64,000 nt of DNA from positions 3,193,501 through 3,257,500 of the forward strand of contig NZ_CP046176.1 in NCBI RefSeq assembly GCF_013009555.1, given 5' to 3'. Below are positions 44,034 to 54,181 of the stretch, in pieces. Position 1 is the first letter of the stretch, and every line of letters begins with the position of its first letter. The position numbers and the translations under genes were made by a program. The notes under the pieces were generated by a model, which had not been told where the DNA came from, did no database searches, and worked only from the letters and a program-made list of their open reading frames with translations. This DNA comes from Phocaeicola dorei. GTDB taxonomy: Bacteria > Bacteroidota > Bacteroidia > Bacteroidales > Bacteroidaceae.

Positions 44034-45084
44034 CTTTTTACATCCGGGTCGTTCTCACCGCTATCTATAAATTTCCGTTTTATATGTTGCAGGCACGGGA
44101 TGCCTGTGATATGGGGATAAGCATCGCTTTCGAGTTTCCGGTAAGGTGAGTAGCCGTCACTTTTATGATGCCCTTGCAACTGCCTAATTCGTTAAGAATA
44201 ACTCTTTCAGACCGGGAGCCGCCATCATAGAGCAAGTATATCATCCCGGTGTTTATACCCACAACCACCCAGAGGTATCCCTTGCGGACTCCTTTTCCCT
44301 TACTGTTCTTTTCCGGGACGAGTATTTTGTAATAGGTTTCATCGGCTGCCTTATAAGGATCACTCAAAGCTGTCTGCCGGATGCACTTATAAAGATTTTC
44401 GAAGAGGCTTGAGGCTTTTTCTATCAACTTATGAGCCGTAGGTTTCTTCAGCGTAAAACCATAACCCTCGAAGTAGTTGATGATTCTTTCAACAGGTAGC
44501 GATTGTATATAACGTAATTCCATCAATCCGGCAATAAATGAACCGTCATAGCTGGAATTCAAGAAGGCCGAAGCCGGTGTTTTTCCCTCAAACAGGCGAC
44601 CTTCTTGCCTATAGGTGTGTATCTTGTAGACATGCTTGATGAAGCGCATGGGTATACATTCATAGCGGACGCATATCCTGGGAACAGTGGTAAACAACCG
44701 GGCCTTATTGATGTCAAAATCGGGATCATCGGGATAAACGACATGTTCTTCTTCCTCCATCTCATAATGCATATCACGTTTGGCCCCATTGTTCTTTCTT
44801 GCTTTACGCTTATCTGCTTTTTCCGCTTCTATCTTCTGCCGCTCTTCTTCGGATATGGCAGATTGGGGAGCCTGTTGCTGTTCGGATGTGTTGGATACAA
44901 GTTTGGCGAGTCCCTTAGTAAGGCGCTGTTGCTTGCTAAGAGATTCGCCTTTTTGAAGGAGTGCCTCTTTAAGGGAAGAAACCTCCTTTATCAAAGCATC
45001 TATTTGGTCCAAGAGTCTGTTGTTGTCATCTCGTAATCCCTTGATTTGTTCCTTCAATAACTCTATGATCTCATCCTTTTTCAT
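44021..45084 (-). pseudogene. IS66 transposase (TnpC), N-terminal portion
   Basis: From ATG 45084: KKDEIIELLKEQIKGLRDDN, a leucine-rich coiled coil, the basic linker, then GSFIAGLMELRYIQSLPVER and KAADETYYKILVPEKNSKGK of the IS66 core. The frame shifts by one base near 44143-44150, where the second frame resumes with KSDGYSPYRKLESDAYPH and runs to the 13-bp junction. The rest of the protein is at 20166-20660. The gene is broken both by the mobilizable element and by the small indel. Confidence 0.87.
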
Positions 45085-45205
45085 GGCATAAAGATATAAA
45101 AAATCAACAAATTAGCCAAATAAACCGGATGATATCTTTAGAACAAACAACTAATAATCAGAATGTTGTATTAGATCGCAAAACGTTTTCTCAACCGTAC
45201 AGACT

Positions 45206-45520
45206 TTAATGAACTCCATTTAAGATAAAAGACAAAACCTGATAAGAAATCTCGTAATTACCTGTGTTGGGGTTAAATGTCGGTAACTCAAAACTTCCAC
45301 CTTCGAGGCGCTTGTAGTACAGAAGAAAGCCATCGCCATCCCAACGCAGTATTTTTACACTTTGTCGGTTTTTACCAAAGAATAAAAAGATATCTCCGGA
45401 AACGGGAGACAAGTCCTTCATTTCCGATCGTATAATTTTGAATAAACCGTCAATGCCAAGGTTCATACGAACAAAGCCCTGGTACAGATAGTAGCGATTG
45501 GCTGATGTTAGAGAATACAT
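45206..45520 (-). CDS. tnpB: IS66 TnpB accessory protein
   Basis: 104 residues with the IS66 Orf2 pattern: YYLYQGFVRMNLGIDGLFKI, then GDIFLFFGKNRQSVKILRWD, GDGFLLYYKRLEGG. The protein is needed for IS66 transposition. It overlaps tnpA by 13 bp, which fits coupled translation. It appears intact. Confidence 0.92.
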   Translation of the reverse strand: MYSLTSANRYYLYQGFVRMNLGIDGLFKIIRSEMKDLSPVSGDIFLFFGKNRQSVKILRWDGDGFLLYYKRLEGGSFELPTFNPNTGNYEISYQVLSFILNGVH

Positions 45521-45912
45521 GGATCTCCCTCCTTTCTTTCGTAATCGCGCAACATTTTAATAACACCACTGGGTGTGGCCCGTTTGAACGAAATGGTGGT
45601 TCCACTGTTAAAGGTGATTGTGATCCCGGCAAGACTAAACTCTTCTTCCGACAACATGGCGGGTGCTATTTGAGTGAATGAAGGAAAGGAAGTTGTCGGT
45701 TGGGAGGGGGCAACGCCGCCATAATAATCACGGACTACATCTGCCTTGGCTTGTTTAACGCTATAGCCCCGTCTGGACATCCAGGAACTCATACCACCAA
45801 AAGTGGTATGCTGATCGCGGCAAACATCGGCTAAAGAACAATTGTAGTCTACTTTCAATACTTCAAGGAAATGTTTCCAAGTTTTTCCAAATCGATTTGC
45901 TGCTAAATCCAT
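45508..45912 (-). CDS. tnpA: IS66 TnpA accessory protein
   Basis: 134 residues. The N-terminal part looks like a DNA-binding region (DVCRDQHTTFGGMSSWMSRR) and the C-terminal half holds ITITFNSGTTISFKRATPSG, as in IS66 Orf1 proteins. It is the first gene of the element, 76 bp from the terminal repeat, and intact. Confidence 0.87.
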   Translation of the reverse strand: MDLAANRFGKTWKHFLEVLKVDYNCSLADVCRDQHTTFGGMSSWMSRRGYSVKQAKADVVRDYYGGVAPSQPTTSFPSFTQIAPAMLSEEEFSLAGITITFNSGTTISFKRATPSGVIKMLRDYERKEGDPCIL

Positions 45913-45988
45913 AATGCTTCATTTTTATACATAGCAAAAATATAAGAATGAAAAAAGGGCGACAAGATAGAATCGCGAAGACGCTTAC

Positions 45989-46838
45989 CCCTGCTTGCTC
46001 TTCTTTATTATTTTTTAAGGAAAAAAATGGAATTTCTCGGGCAGAGCCCTTTCCCAAGAAAAGAGAAAAGACCATGCGAAATGAAATGAATATAAAAAAT
46101 ATGTGACAGAAAAACGGATATATATTATGTCTATACAGGAACAAACTGCAAGGTTATATGGCAGATACGGATGTGCACCGGATTTCAGGTCTTGAAAGAC
46201 ACGGAGAAATCCGGAAAGGCACTGGCATTGCCATTTTGTAAGAGATTCCTTCGGAAGCTATCGGCAAGTGGCCGGTGGACAAACCGGAAGACAATACGGC
46301 AGACTTTATCAAACCGATTCTGAAAATCAAGAAAAGTACAACACCTGTTTCTGCATAATCTTCCCGAAAAAAAGAAAATGAACAATACCTGACAGTATTC
46401 TTTCATTAAGCGGATACCGCCAGTAATGATCAGATTGCCGATAGAAATGCGCATGAACATTCCTGTCCATGAACGAATAAAAATATTGGTAATCTGAAAA
46501 TGATGGCGGAGAACCGGACATGCCTGGTAGCGTCAAGAAGGAACAAAAAGAAGCGGGCAGGATTATTTTGAATGGTCCTCTTTTTCCACGAATCCGATAG
46601 GTATACATTCTAAATTGCCGTGTCACTTTTAAAAAAAATAGCCATTCAATATATCCATCCAATACTTAATGTCAATACATTAAAGTGTTTTAATATTAAA
46701 ACATTAAAATATCAAAATGTTGAAATATTAAAACTTTAGTCATAAATACCTGTACATGAAGTCATGCAGGTGTTGTTTTATGATATTTATTTACCCATAC
46801 ATGTTATATTATCATTAAAAATATCAGACACCTAATTC
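45989..46838. other. Non-coding region between IS66 and IS21
   Basis: No believable gene. The right half is very AT-rich, with repeated TTAATATTAAAAC-like units (46678-46735). A hairpin with arms ACCTG/CAGGT and CATGA/TCATG lies at 46748-46771, followed by GTTGTTTT. Confidence 0.4.
46748..46771 (+). terminator. Hairpin with a short T run
   Basis: ACCTGtaCATGA and TCATGcAGGT form an imperfect stem around a short loop, followed by GTTGTTTT. No gene lies directly upstream, so it may be a relic. Confidence 0.35.
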
Positions 46839-47097
46839 TGTAACCCACACTTGATCTTATGTGGAAAATCAATGGATATTCTTTTTTTCAAAAGAATGCT
46901 GACGGTTCAATTTAAAAACATTTTAATATCAGAATATTTTAATTTTAAAATTGTTTGATATTTTAAAATTAAAATATTAATACGGACAGGTATGGAGTTG
47001 TAATCCGTATCTTTGCCCCATGTCCTTTTAGAAAAAGGAAATATGCCATCATGCCTCCTAAAAATGTCTATATTTGCGTTTCAATAATATAAATGAT

Positions 47098-48673
47098 ATG
47101 AACAGAACTAAGGACGCATACAGACACCAATCAAACAACAGAGTCATCATGTGGTACAAAATAAGAGAATTATATTTAAAAGGATTTAACAAAAGTCAGA
47201 TTGCGTTCCAGCTTGGTCTGCATAGAAGTACGGTGCGCCGGTACTTGAAAATGGATGAGGACACATTGACTGCAAAATTGCAGCATCGCAGGCGATATCC
47301 CCGCATACTTGACAAATACGAAAGTTATGTCTGTGACGTTCTTTCCCGGTACAGGTTCCTGTCCGCCTCCCAGATTCATGACTGGATGAAGGAACAGTAT
47401 CCTGATCTTCCTGTTGTCTTCGGGAAAACCGTATACAATTTTGTGGAAACTGTACGTCGTAAGTATAATCTGAACAAGGAGGGCCTTTCCAAACGTGTTT
47501 ATGAGAAAATGCCGGATACCCCTTACGGGGAATATGCCCAGATGGATTTCGGAGAAAGCCGCATGCCCACATACAGGGACGACTTTGTCAAAGTTTATTT
47601 TTTTGTCATGGTGATGAGCCGTTCCAAACAGAAGTTCGTGTATTTTTCCTGTACGCCTTTCACATCAGCCCTAGCCGTATATGCCCATGAACTGGCTTTC
47701 GCATATTTCGGAGGGAAGCCGAGAAGGATAATCTATGACCAGGACAAAGTCCTGCTGGTCAGAGAAAACCTGGGTGACCTCATATTGACAAGAACGTTCC
47801 GTGCCTTTGTCAACGAGCAGCATTTCCAGCCCGTATTCTGCCGTCCTGCTGACCCGGAAAGCAAGGGAAAAGTGGAAAATGTGGTCAAATATGTCAAGCG
47901 TAACTTTCTTGCCGGACGGACATTTAACAGTCTGGAAGTCCTTAACACCGAGGTCCTGCAATGGTTGGAAAAAACAGGAAACGGCAAGATACATGGAACC
48001 ACACGCCTAGTTCCGGCTGAGGAATTTGAGATTGAACGGAAATATCTGTTGCCATACTATGGAGAATCGGTGCCCCCCCAAAGACGAGCCGAAAGAGTAT
48101 CATGTCCGCAAGGACAATACGGTACGGTACCGGACCAACTACTACAGTGTACCCTCCAGCACCTATAGAAACCGGAACACCGTTGTGTGGCTTCTTGAGA
48201 ATAACGGATATATCGAACTGTACGACAAAGAGAGCGGCAAACTCATATGCAGGCATGAGTTGTGTCCCGGAAAAGGGAAAAATGTATGTGACAAAAGACA
48301 TCATAAGGACAAGACATGGAGTGTGAATGACTTGCAGGTCCGGATCCGAAAGCGGACGGAAGATGACCCCACCGTTATTCTGTGGCTCCGGAATCTGGAA
48401 AGGGAAAAGCCGCGCTATTACAGGGACAATATGAAACTGCTGCTTCATGTGATATCCGAATACGGCAAAGAAACAGTGATAGCAGCCCTGCGGACCTGTC
48501 TGGAAAAGAACATATACAACAGCCTTTCCGTGCAGGAAATATCCGGCTCAATCCACAGAAGCAAGGACAATATGGACGGGATGACTATCCAAGCTCCGAC
48601 ATCCATTCCGGAAACAGCGGACTGTCATCCTGAAAAAACAGATATAAACCAATATAACAAGTTTTTTGAATGA
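47098..48673 (+). pseudogene. istA: IstA transposase, frameshifted
   Basis: It starts at ATG 47098 after a TATATTTG box (47069-47076). An N-terminal helix-turn-helix (LYLKGFNKSQIAFQLGLHRS) is followed by the DDE core: QMDFGESRMP (first D), IIYDQDKVLL, and PADPESKGKVENVVKYVKRN (E). At the 7-C run near 48071-48080 the frame changes; with six C the reading continues as PPKDEPKEYHVRKDNTVRY to the stop at 48673. The catalytic core lies before the break. The final stop overlaps istB (ATGA). Confidence 0.9.
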
Positions 48674-49444
48674 TACAAAGTGAAAAATTGAAAGAACACG
48701 CCAGACGTCTGCGGCTTTATAACATTGCAAACCGCATGGACAGCATTCTGCATCATGCACAGGAAGAAAAACCGACCTACTCGGAATTCCTGTCCCTGGT
48801 ATTAGGTACCGAAGTTGAAATGAAAGAGAGGAAAGACTACGAGAGACGACTTGTTGCGGTACGTCTGCCCCGGAAACATGATCTTGACGAATATGACTAC
48901 AATTTTTATGAGGGCATAGACCGCCGGCAGATGAAGGAGCTTCGTGAACTGGTATGGTTCCGTGAAACTTATAACTTGATCCTGATAGGACCATCAGGAA
49001 CCGGAAAGACATTTCTGGCAGCCGGTCTTGTCTTTGATGCGGTCAAGACCGGTTACAAGGCATACCTGATGACAATGGAGGATATCGTAAATTGTCTCAG
49101 GCTTAAAGATATCTCAACTCCGGCCATGATGACTTATAACAAGATTCTGCGCGCACAGCTGCTGGCAATAAATGATATCATGCTGTTTCCTGTGAAAAGA
49201 AAGGAAGCTACAGCTTTTTTCAATCTTATAAACACACTGCATGAGAAGACATCCATCATCATTACAACCAACAAGGCACCTACAGAATGTGTAGAAACAT
49301 TAAATGATGAAATCCTTGCCAATGCTCTGCTTGACCGATTGCTTTATCGATGTAAAGTCATCAAGTTTTACCGACAGTAGCTACCGGTTAGAAAACAGGC
49401 AGACTATTTTAAGACTACAACAGGAACGAGAAACGAACTTGTAA
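48670..49444 (+). pseudogene. istB: IstB ATPase helper, frameshifted near the C-terminus
   Basis: The frame reads 236 residues: LRLYNIANRMDSILHHAQEE, the Walker A loop GPSGTGKT, a Walker B-like LLAINDIMLF, and IIITTNKAPTECVETLND. It stops at TAG 49380 after KVIKFYRQ. One base less in the TTTT tract near 49364 restores the family C-terminus (DSSYRLENRQTIL...) to a TAA at 49444. The Walker B second acidic residue looks altered (AINDI rather than DD/DE). Confidence 0.85.
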
Positions 49445-49519
49445 AGCCTTAGTTACTGGTGTATTCAGTGGCATATTTAACTTTTCTAAAAAAAGACACA
49501 AGAAAATTTGCAAATTACA

Positions 49520-50146
49520 GTTGTAGCATCCCTCGACACGGTAGATCTCGTTTACAATGAAATGGAACACCCCCCAGTCTTCCATTCCAAATTTATTTTT
49601 TAGTCTTTTTACTTTCGTATCATAGAAATGATCGGTCTCGAACCTAAAATAGGTGAAAACCTTTTTAGTTGTTTTTGGCATAAGCTTTATATTTAAAGTG
49701 GATAATACATCAGCTGGCCGAAAGTTCGGACTCCTTGGGGATACCAGGATACCGGGAGAGCATGCCACAGGACCTGACATGGTCCATATAGTTCGCTGTA
49801 TGTCGGCGGAAGTCAGGCCCCAGTGCTTCCTGAAAAGCTCGTCATTGAACAGGCCGACCTGTATGCAGCCGTTGACAATTCTTGTGACATCTTCCAAAGA
49901 GGCATTCCAGTACTGTGCCGTTTCCTCGCACCACAGCAGGAGGTAACTCCCGTTGTGGAGTGTCTCGTTCACGAGATACTGATAGATGCTGTAACCGAAA
50001 AAACCGTATTGGCGGGTGAGTCTTCTGACTTTCATGTCAGAAAATTGGGAAGTGCTGAGCTCATAGCAAAGATGTGTCCCGCATTCCAGTCGCCGTACAG
50101 CCCGTGACAGGCGGCTTGTTCCGTTTGTAAAGCTTTGGGTATTCAT
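49520..50146 (-). pseudogene. DUF4373-type protein, truncated by IS21
   Basis: Two copies of the DUF4373 opening occur in one protein: SDMKVRRLTRQYGFFGYSIY near residue 37, and DTKVKRLKNKFGMEDWGVFH near residue 176. DUF4373 proteins are replication-associated or regulatory proteins of Bacteroides mobile DNA. After RVEGCYN the coding sequence enters the IS21 end and the reading becomes unrelated, so the C-terminus is lost. It starts at ATG 50146. Confidence 0.7.
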
Positions 50147-50231
50147 ATATAATTAATGTATAATGTTTGCTGTTAAGGGTTATGTATATGACGGACTGGG
50201 CTCCCACTCCTTGGGGGAGTGGTGCCGATAA

Positions 50232-50579
50232 TTATCTGACCGGAGGAATGTGGTGCTTCTTCCGGATGAACTGGACATAATTGTGGACGGTCTTCTCGCA
50301 GACGTGCGGAAAGTCCGGATAATGTTCCCGCAAGTAGTCGCCAATACGACTGCTGGAAATGGAGGGGAGACTGATAAGAAGGGATGCGACGGCCTGCTCG
50401 TAGGCATGGAGCTTGTAATGCCGTTCTTTTTGCTGAAGGACTTCCTCGGAGCTTAGGGATTGGAGATGTCGTACCGTATTACGGGACACACCAAGACGAC
50501 GGGCTGTCCGCGCAATGTTGATTTCCCATGAATGAAGATCAAGGAATATGTATTTTTCTGATAAATTTACCGCATCCAT
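50232..50579 (-). pseudogene. IstA-like transposase, N-terminal fragment of a second IS21 element
   Basis: 115 residues: the helix-turn-helix NIARTARRLGVSRNTVRHLQ, then SRIGDYLREHYPDFPHVCEK and TVHNYVQFIRKKHHIPPVR, aligned with IstA residues 20-130. The DDE domain is absent and the frame stops right after. It is on the opposite strand to the IS21 at 46839-49519 and of a different subtype, so it is an independent relic. Confidence 0.75.
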
Positions 50580-51124
50580 AATCTTTTAGACCGTAACTGG
50601 GACATTCCAGATTACGAATCTTTGATGCAGCTAAATTACCGCCCCCACTAATAGCTGGAACCCATACATAAAGAATTTTAAGACAATCTATACAGATGCC
50701 AACTGTTATGAAAGCCTGATGCATTTTCCAACTGATGTAAAATTGCTTCGGGAACGTATTGAATAAACGTACAGCATGATGTGCAGCATCAACGCTTCCC
50801 TTAGAAAGCATCGCATGAGGACGAAGTACAATAATATTGCAAAAGCAAATCTTACTTACAGGACTTTCTTCATCCACCAGCTTATACAGTATCTATCGGG
50901 GGGGTAGGTCTGGTGTTTTACTGCCTCTTTCTTTATAGATAGGGAAACGCAAGCAAAATGTATTTCCCACAATAGGCATCCCATTATATCCTATATAACT
51001 TTTGTTTACTTTATTGTTTCTAAAATATCGGGCAGATATGCCTGACTTACGGATTTTCCGTTGTTTACAGAGTCTCTGATTTGTATATTCAATCAATAAA
51101 ACAAAAAACAAACTTAATCATACA
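50580..51124. other. Insertion-sequence debris
   Basis: About 545 bp without an intact gene. It contains the IS1182-like remnant at 50671-50890. ORFs on the opposite strand are antisense to that remnant. Confidence 0.5.
50671..50890 (+). pseudogene. IS1182-like transposase remnant
   Basis: The plus strand reads KNFKTIYTDANCYESLMHFP, TDVKLLRERIE, stop, then in the same direction RKHRMRTKYNNIAKANLTYR. This resembles the IS1182-type block where TDATCYES is followed by a PTD(A/V)KLLWEGIE motif. No catalytic region remains. Confidence 0.55.
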
Positions 51125-51943
51125 TTAAATCTTTTTCAAGAGTCTGTAATCCGAAGTTGCCAAAAGGCTACAGCAGCTGCAGTAGCCACATTGAGCGAAT
51201 CCACTCCATGCGCCATAGGGATACGGACTACAATAATCAGCTTCAGCGATTGTTTTGTAAGAAAGCCCCTCCCCCTCTGTTCCCATCACAATAGCCAACC
51301 GAGGTTCAGCCGCCAATATGGGATGATCTATAGAGATAGAATCATCAGTCAACGCCATGGCAGCAGTACGGAAACCCAACTTGTTCAAATCGCCAATCGT
51401 ACCATCCAACCATGTCCATGGAACCAAGAACACCGAACCCATAGACACCCTTACCGCACGGCGATTCAACGGATCGCAAGAATTGCGTGTCAACAAAACA
51501 GCATCTATCCCAAGAGCAGCTGCCGAACGGAATATCGCCCCGATATTGGTAGTGTCTACCACACCGTCAATGACTACAATCCGCCGGGTATCCCGGCAGA
51601 TCTCTTCCATAGAGGGCAACACCGGACGACGCATAGCACATAATACACCACGTGTCAGAACATAGCCAGTCAACGTAGCCAACAACTCTCTATCACCCGT
51701 ATAAACGGGCACATCACCACAACGCTTGATAATGTGAGCAGCACTGCCAGAGATATGCTTACGCTCACACATAAGAGCAAGAGGTTCATATCCTGCATCC
51801 AAAGCCCTACTAATGACATTGGGGCTTTCGGCTATAAACACCCCTTTCCCAAGTTCTATACGCTGGCGTAACTGAGCTTCCGTCAACATGCAGAAAACAT
51901 CCACTCCGGGATGTGTCAATGATGATATTTCAATAATAGGCAT
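51125..51943 (-). CDS. SpoU/TrmH-family RNA 2'-O-methyltransferase with frameshifted C-terminus
   Basis: 272 residues as read. The N-terminal substrate-binding domain (IELGKGVFIAESPNVISRAL) is followed by the SPOUT domain: VVIDGVVDTTNIGAIFRSAA, and LAIVMGTEGEGLSYKTIAEA. After ADYC the frame gives an unrelated tail, while the next frame holds the expected VRIPMAHGVDSLNVATAAAV and stops at 51136. A one-base indel near 51225-51235 therefore destroys motif 3, needed for SAM binding. As written it should be inactive; a sequencing error is possible. Otherwise a normal chromosomal gene. Confidence 0.87.
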   Translation of the reverse strand: MPIIEISSLTHPGVDVFCMLTEAQLRQRIELGKGVFIAESPNVISRALDAGYEPLALMCERKHISGSAAHIIKRCGDVPVYTGDRELLATLTGYVLTRGVLCAMRRPVLPSMEEICRDTRRIVVIDGVVDTTNIGAIFRSAAALGIDAVLLTRNSCDPLNRRAVRVSMGSVFLVPWTWLDGTIGDLNKLGFRTAAMALTDDSISIDHPILAAEPRLAIVMGTEGEGLSYKTIAEADYCSPYPYGAWSGFAQCGYCSCCSLLATSDYRLLKKI

Positions 51944-51978
51944 ACACTCTTATATTATACTATTTCATTGCTTTTAAT

Positions 51979-53025
51979 TTACATTCCAGCCTCCATTGCC
52001 ACAGCTACTTTTATCACTCCATCCTGTCGGTTCTCAAAAATCTGGTAAGCCGTTTCTATCTGATCTAGCGGGAAACGATGTGTAATTAGTGGAGTGGTAT
52101 CTATTTTTCCCATCTCTATCAAGCGGAGTATCTCAGCACAATCGCAACCATCTACGCCACCAGTTTTGAAGATCAGATTCTTTCCATACATATCCGGCAA
52201 AGGAAGAATCTGAGGACGGTCATAAAGAGCCACCAAAATAACGACAGCATTAGGGCGCGCACATTCCCATGCCAAGCGAAATGTATCCTCCCCTCCTGCC
52301 ACTTCAAAAACTACATCCGCACCACCGTGTGGACCACTTTGCAATACAAATTCCTTACATTCTTCTGGAGTGACAACTTCTACCTGCGGATAATGTTCCC
52401 TAACAAACCGAATTCTTTCAGAAGATTGTTCACAAACAACAATGCGCTGCGGCTTTCTCAGCATCACGCAAAGCAAAGTACAGATTCCCGTAGATCCCGC
52501 ACCAATGACAAGCACCGTGTCTTCTTCGGTAATCTCCGAAATGCGAGCAGCCCAAAATCCTGTAGCAAGGATATCTCCTACAAACAAAGCTTGCTCATCA
52601 CTCACGGAATCGGGAATGAGATTCAAGCCTTGATCAGCATAAGGTACGCGAACATACTCCGTCTGCCCCCCATCAATCCGACATCCCAAGGCCCATCCCC
52701 CATTAGGATCAGCACAATTATTCACATATCCATGCCGGCAGAAAAAACATTCTCCACAAAAGGTTTCCACATTGACGGTAACTCGATCGCCCGGTTTGAC
52801 TAATTCAACATCACGTCCTGTCTGCTCCACAATACCCACCATTTCATGCCCCACTGTTATTCCGGGAACAGCACGTGGCACACCACCATGTTTAATATGT
52901 AAGTCACTGGTACAAATACTCCCGAGAGTGACGCGCACAATAGCATCACGCGAGTCTCTCAACTCAGGCTTCGGTTTCTCTATCAATTCAAATTTTCCCT
53001 GTTTAATATAAGTATATGCCAACAT
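51979..53025 (-). CDS. Zinc-dependent alcohol dehydrogenase (MDR family)
   Basis: 348 residues from ATG 53025; an upstream ATG at 53103 would add 26 residues without family similarity. Catalytic zinc: C in GSICTSDLHIKHGG and GHEMVG. Structural zinc: the cysteines in CGECFFCRHGYVNNC. Nucleotide-binding loop: VIGAGSTG. This is the layout of sorbitol/threonine dehydrogenase-like enzymes that oxidise secondary alcohols with NAD(P). The substrate is not predictable. A single gene, 36 bp from the RNA methyltransferase in the same direction. Confidence 0.9.
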   Translation of the reverse strand: MLAYTYIKQGKFELIEKPKPELRDSRDAIVRVTLGSICTSDLHIKHGGVPRAVPGITVGHEMVGIVEQTGRDVELVKPGDRVTVNVETFCGECFFCRHGYVNNCADPNGGWALGCRIDGGQTEYVRVPYADQGLNLIPDSVSDEQALFVGDILATGFWAARISEITEEDTVLVIGAGSTGICTLLCVMLRKPQRIVVCEQSSERIRFVREHYPQVEVVTPEECKEFVLQSGPHGGADVVFEVAGGEDTFRLAWECARPNAVVILVALYDRPQILPLPDMYGKNLIFKTGGVDGCDCAEILRLIEMGKIDTTPLITHRFPLDQIETAYQIFENRQDGVIKVAVAMEAGM

Positions 53026-53351
53026 GATTTCCTTTTCTTCTTTAATGGTTATCTTTATAAAACGATGCAAAGATAATATACAGACATAAATAATAGCTGC
53101 CATTTGCTGACAAAATGGCTTTCTTTATCACTTTGCCTTGCTTCTCAACTGCAAACAAATTTTACAAAGGTTTAAACACATCTCGATATTCATTAAAATT
53201 ATCTTCACAGATTTAAATTCATTTCATTTCCGGCTGACATTTTGCCATCAGGCATATACTTTGCAAGAACATCAGTGTATTGCCAAAAACGACAAGATAA
53301 AAAGATTCAAAAACAGTCTAGTAACAATTTAAAATATAGGAGATTATAATT
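53026..53351. other. Spacer between ADH and hsp20
   Basis: About 325 bp with divergent promoters presumably inside. The strong GGAGATTATAATT leader before hsp20 is visible; no CIRCE-like repeat was found. Confidence 0.4.
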
Positions 53352-53789
53352 ATGATGCCGACTAGAAAGTATAACAATCAGAATTGGTTACCAAGTATTT
53401 TCAACGATTTCTTTGATAATGAATGGTTGACAAGAGCAAACGCTACCGCTCCTGCAATTAATGTCATTGAAAGTGACAAAGATTATAAAGTAGAGGTTGC
53501 TGCTCCGGGTATGACTAAAGAAGATTTCAATATCCACATCAGCGAAAGCAACGAACTAGTGATCTCAATGGAGAAAAAGAATGAAACAAAAGAGGACGAC
53601 CATCACAACAGAAGATATTTACGTCGTGAATTTTCTTACTCTAAGTTCGAACAAGCTTTGATTCTTCCTGAAGATGTGGTTAAGGAAAAAATCAGCGCCA
53701 ATGCCAGCAACGGTGTTCTGACCATTGATTTGCCTAAACGCACTCCTGAAGAAAAAGCCAAAGTGAACAGAATCATCGAAATTCATTAA
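53352..53789 (+). CDS. Hsp20/alpha-crystallin family small heat-shock protein
   Basis: 145 residues. The alpha-crystallin domain spans about 33-145: APAINVIESDKDYKVEVAAP, GMTKEDFNIHI, RREFSYSKFEQALILPEDV and NGVLTIDLPKR, with a C-terminal IIEIH that supplies the I-x-I motif used in oligomer contacts. It binds unfolding proteins in an ATP-independent way. The ribosome site AGGAG lies 14 bp before the ATG. A long hairpin follows the gene. Confidence 0.94.
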   Translation: MMPTRKYNNQNWLPSIFNDFFDNEWLTRANATAPAINVIESDKDYKVEVAAPGMTKEDFNIHISESNELVISMEKKNETKEDDHHNRRYLRREFSYSKFEQALILPEDVVKEKISANASNGVLTIDLPKRTPEEKAKVNRIIEIH

Positions 53790-53810
53790 TCACAGATTTT
53801 GAATATTTAC

Positions 53811-53891
53811 AATCGGACAGTTTATAAGGTACATCTATAAAATACTATTATTTTGCATGATATAAAAGTGTGCCTTATATATTGTCCGATT
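53811..53891. repeat. Long imperfect inverted repeat after hsp20
   Basis: 22-nt arms (53811-53832 and 53870-53891) match at about 18 positions, for example AATCGGACA with TGTCCGATT and TATAAGG with CCTTATA, around a 37-nt loop. It may be a terminator or a small mobile relic. Confidence 0.55.
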
Positions 53892-54133
53892 ATCATAAAA
53901 TCAACATATTTGCATCAACACTTTCTCCGGATTTCCACCATGCTTTTCAACATTTCTTCCCATCTTTCCCTAAAAAAGTCCACCTCTATTACAATTGAAC
54001 TTCAAATTCAGAACAAAACTGAAAAAAGCCAGTTTAAATTTTCTTTGAAAAAATACTGAACAACATTAAAACAGAAACTAAGAGAAGTAGGCTTCTTTTT
54101 TATTATACAAGCATTAAAATCACATATTTTTAG

Positions 54134-54141
54134 TAATTTTG
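54134..54141 (+). promoter_or_regulatory. -7 element TAATTTTG
   Basis: A TAnnTTTG match 40 bp before the GtrA gene. It probably drives gtrA-SDR-VOC/GNAT as one unit. Confidence 0.6.
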
Positions 54142-54181
54142 CACCCAAATTCACCATATAAAACAAACCAATAAAAAGAGG

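Larger units (their letters stand above)
44034..45988 (-). mobile_element. IS66 element, 5' part (split from 20090-20660)
   Basis: It contains tnpA, tnpB and the N-terminal part of tnpC, and ends at 45988 with the terminal repeat that mirrors 20090. Together the two parts give about 2.5 kb, the normal size of a Bacteroides IS66 element. Confidence 0.87.
46839..49519 (+). mobile_element. IS21-family element, about 2.68 kb, both genes frameshifted
   Basis: The left end (TGTAACCCACACTTGATCTT) and right end (complement TGTAATTTGCAAATTTTCTT) are imperfect inverted repeats starting with TGT, as in IS21. istA and istB lie inside in that order. The flanks show no clear target duplication, and the right end cuts a DUF4373 gene. 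End positions are approximate. Confidence 0.7.

Noticed and set aside
46185..46662. Overlapping ORFs between IS66 and IS21
   Set aside because: Hydrophobic, unmatched translations in several overlapping frames; no consistent coding signal.
46678..46985. AT-rich TTAATATTAAAAC-like units as a replication origin
   Set aside because: They surround and enter the IS21 left end and are more simply explained as AT-rich IS terminal DNA; no replication gene is near.
50539..50877. 112-codon minus-strand ORF
   Set aside because: It is antisense to the IS1182-like remnant, whose plus-strand reading carries the recognisable protein pattern.
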